Positions 6,810-8,563 of a DNA stretch of 8,563 nt are shown here, piece by piece. The stretch lies in assembly GCA_019747455.1 (NCBI GenBank), contig JAIEQT010000183.1:1-8563 (forward strand), written 5' to 3'. A model generated the notes under the pieces. It was not told where the DNA came from and did no database searches. It worked only from the letters and a program-made list of their open reading frames with translations. Source of the DNA: Chitinophagaceae bacterium. GTDB lineage: Bacteria; Bacteroidota; Bacteroidia; Chitinophagales; Chitinophagaceae. How positions within the stretch are numbered: the stretch's first letter is position 1; every line of letters starts with the position of its first letter. The position numbers and the translations under genes are program-made.

Positions 6810-7547
6810 TTAATATGTGGCCATAATTGCGGCTCCCCTAGCCATGGTTCCACCAGTTGCTTGATATCTACCTCTAAAAACCAGGGTATATGTTCTTCCT
6901 CTATTAAAAGTAAATCCATTAACCGAAGCTAGAATGTTGGTTGTGCCGGCATCTCTAATATCGAGTGTATCAGTAACCCCGGTTCTATGAGCAATAAAAG
7001 AAGAGACACCTAAAGTGGGTATATTAGAAATAATATTGGCTCCTCTAGCCCTTGAATATACATCCACATTTGGTACAGAAACTGATGTGGAAATTACATT
7101 CACAAAGCGAAGATTACAGGTAGTATCTGTTGGTATTGTGAACACATCATTTGTAACTAACGCTTTTACAGCCGTAGAGGTATCATAGGTGAATATGGTA
7201 TAGTATTGGCCAGCCAAAAAGTCTCTGGTGAAAGTTAAGGAAGATTGAGCAGGTACTGCAGCACTATCAATCACAGATACTGTTCTTGATCCCGATGGTA
7301 TTGTTGCAAATGCGGTAACTGTTGATGCTCCGGGGAAGAATCCTCCCATTGATAGGGCAGTTCCGTTTAAGCGCTGGTTATCTACTAAAATAAAATTACG
7401 CGCTGCGCCCATACTACCGGCAAAAAAGCGAATATAGGCGCTGTTGGTAATATTGGATGTTTCCGGAGTTCGCCCATCAAAGTCTTTTTTACAGCCGGCT
7501 ATAAAAACCACTGCTAATAACCCAGGTAAAATATATTTCATTTTCAT
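6810..7547 (-). CDS. DUF4397-like lipoprotein (proximal copy)
   Basis: MKMKYILPGLLAVVFIAGC is a lipoprotein signal with the lipidated Cys at residue 19, followed by KKDFDG, an acidic-rich stretch like the surface-export signal of Bacteroidota lipoproteins. The 245-residue protein has two beta-rich repeats. One starts at YIRFFAGSMGAARNFILVDN and runs through the AGQYYTIFTY strand. The other runs from LRFVNVISTSVSVPNVDVYS to GRTYTLVFRG. The same pattern (LRxxN/H...VDVY and a YTxVxRG end) occurs in the next gene downstream, which suggests an old tandem duplication, though sequence identity is low. It has no catalytic motif. It starts 18 nt after the SusD stop, so it is probably co-transcribed with SusD and acts on the cell surface with it. 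The ligand cannot be inferred. A second ATG two codons in (7541) is an alternative start. Confidence 0.82.
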   Translation of the reverse strand: MKMKYILPGLLAVVFIAGCKKDFDGRTPETSNITNSAYIRFFAGSMGAARNFILVDNQRLNGTALSMGGFFPGASTVTAFATIPSGSRTVSVIDSAAVPAQSSLTFTRDFLAGQYYTIFTYDTSTAVKALVTNDVFTIPTDTTCNLRFVNVISTSVSVPNVDVYSRARGANIISNIPTLGVSSFIAHRTGVTDTLDIRDAGTTNILASVNGFTFNRGRTYTLVFRGRYQATGGTMARGAAIMATY

Positions 7548-7565
7548 ATTTCTAACTTTAGATAA

Positions 7566-8563
7566 TTAAGGTTTAGAGAACCACTGTTCTACGGTATGAT
7601 AATCTAGGGCAATAGCACCAATCCTTGTAAGTTCAGCTATATTGTATAAATACTCTGAATTGTAACGCGGACGAGCCCTATAAACCAATTTCCCATTATT
7701 GTTGGTAAATAAATCAATACCGGTAGGTGGGGTAAATCCATTATATACTTGAACACTATTAGCAGCTTCAACATCAGTATAATGATATCTCCGCATATCC
7801 ACCCATGTTTCTAAGGCATTATAGCCGAATAGTGCAATATATTTTTGCAACATAATTTGAGACAAAGTTAGATTAGTCGGAACTGTTGGCACAACAGCGG
7901 GATTGGCTAAAAAAGCATCACGTGTAGCTGTTGTCATTGCTCTGGCTGCAGGAACTGAAGATCCGTAATCACTGATCAGCATGTCAAAATTTAAACTAAT
8001 GCCGTTTCTATAAGCCGCCAAGGCCGCCGCTTTATTTCCTTTTCTATATTGTGCTTCGGCCAACATAAATTGAATTTCGCTCGCCGTAATGATTGGGAAT
8101 GGTGCTCCATTTTTGAAAATATATCTGGCATTCGCATCAGATGTAGGTGCAGCAGTAGTTCCAAATGCATCACCCCAAAAATTAGGTGGTTGATCATTAG
8201 TAACTAACCCACTTGTACCCCCATTTGGTCGGATACCTCTAAAAGTATTATTTGCATTCTCACGGATTAAATATGCAGCCCTAGGATCTTCCACAAGCGG
8301 AAAACTTTGATTGATCCCATTCATAAGATTGCAGAAAAATACGGTTTGCCGCATGTTACCTACATTGGCTCTAAATGGACCATAGAAATTTGAAGTACCC
8401 GTAATACCGGTATTCGAAAACCGGGCAACACCATTATCAGCATTTGAATTGATAGCTAAGTTGCAATAGAAAATTACAGAGTCTGCATTATAACTAGCCT
8501 TATTAGAAAGATGATTAAAAGAACGAGCCATTACACTGTAAACAAATTTTTTCCATTTATTCA
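7566..8563 (-). CDS. SusD/RagB-family outer-membrane lipoprotein, N-terminal part missing
   Basis: SusD proteins are surface lipoproteins that cap a SusC TonB-dependent porin and bind its nutrient. The frame stays open to the right edge (NKWKKFVYSV before the Met at 8531), so that Met is internal and the signal peptide and N-terminal TPR helices lie outside. WKKF...S...AR matches the SusD segment usually written WxKFANSLRLRLA. ITASEIQFMLAEAQYRKGNKAAALAAYRNGI is the conserved TPR-type helix pair of the C-terminal half. LQKYIALFGYNALETWVDMRRYHY is the typical C-terminal W-x-(D/E)-x-RR block, and RARPRYNSEYLYN resembles the RxxYPxxE motif near the end. 331 residues are visible out of about 480-600 usual. 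It resembles the SusD-like_2 branch more than starch SusD. No glycosidase is in view, so the substrate is unknown. The operon promoter and a SusC gene are expected to the right. Confidence 0.9.
   Translation of the reverse strand, partial: NKWKKFVYSVMARSFNHLSNKASYNADSVIFYCNLAINSNADNGVARFSNTGITGTSNFYGPFRANVGNMRQTVFFCNLMNGINQSFPLVEDPRAAYLIRENANNTFRGIRPNGGTSGLVTNDQPPNFWGDAFGTTAAPTSDANARYIFKNGAPFPIITASEIQFMLAEAQYRKGNKAAALAAYRNGISLNFDMLISDYGSSVPAARAMTTATRDAFLANPAVVPTVPTNLTLSQIMLQKYIALFGYNALETWVDMRRYHYTDVEAANSVQVYNGFTPPTGIDLFTNNNGKLVYRARPRYNSEYLYNIAELTRIGAIALDYHTVEQWFSKP

Overview
The window looks like chromosomal DNA of a Bacteroidota bacterium, most likely from the Chitinophagaceae or a close relative. 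The assignment rests on several signs: a SusD-family lipoprotein followed by DUF4397-type lipoproteins, translation starts without Shine-Dalgarno sequences in AT-rich leaders, and matches to the Bacteroidota promoter pattern (TTTG, about 19-21 nt, TAnnTTTG). ClpC and the glucan phosphorylase also resemble Bacteroidota versions. No mobile elements, RNA genes or CRISPR arrays were seen. The window is densely coding, and no gene-free stretch exceeds about 91 bases.

Layout. (1) 1-1634, plus strand: an alpha-glucan phosphorylase-like GT35 gene whose 5' end lies outside the window, closed by a strong intrinsic terminator. (2) 1726-2286, plus strand: ubiX, flavin prenyltransferase. It converges on clpC, and a perfect 16-bp hairpin flanked by A and T runs serves as a terminator for both. 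(3) 2319-4865, minus strand: clpC, a complete two-ring AAA+ unfoldase. (4) A 90-base divergent promoter region leads to a plus-strand gene pair: a degenerate STAS-domain protein (4956-5357) and an overlapping J-domain protein with a C-terminal membrane anchor (about 5350-5979). (5) A second shared terminator at about 5973-6009, then a minus-strand operon entering from the right edge: the C-terminal two thirds of a SusD-family protein (to 7566), followed at short spacing by two lipoproteins with DUF4397-like beta-sandwich repeats.

How the genes relate. The SusD gene and the two lipoproteins are spaced like one transcript (18 and 11-20 nt gaps) and probably form an outer-membrane, likely surface-exposed, uptake or binding system, with a SusC porin expected just outside the window. 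ClpC and the membrane-tethered J-protein are both protein quality-control factors transcribed divergently from one short region. The STAS protein is translationally linked to the J-protein.

The points most worth a second look are the phosphorylase, which has Thr where GT35 enzymes carry the PLP-binding Lys, and the STAS/J-protein pair, in which the STAS phospho-acceptor motif is lost.
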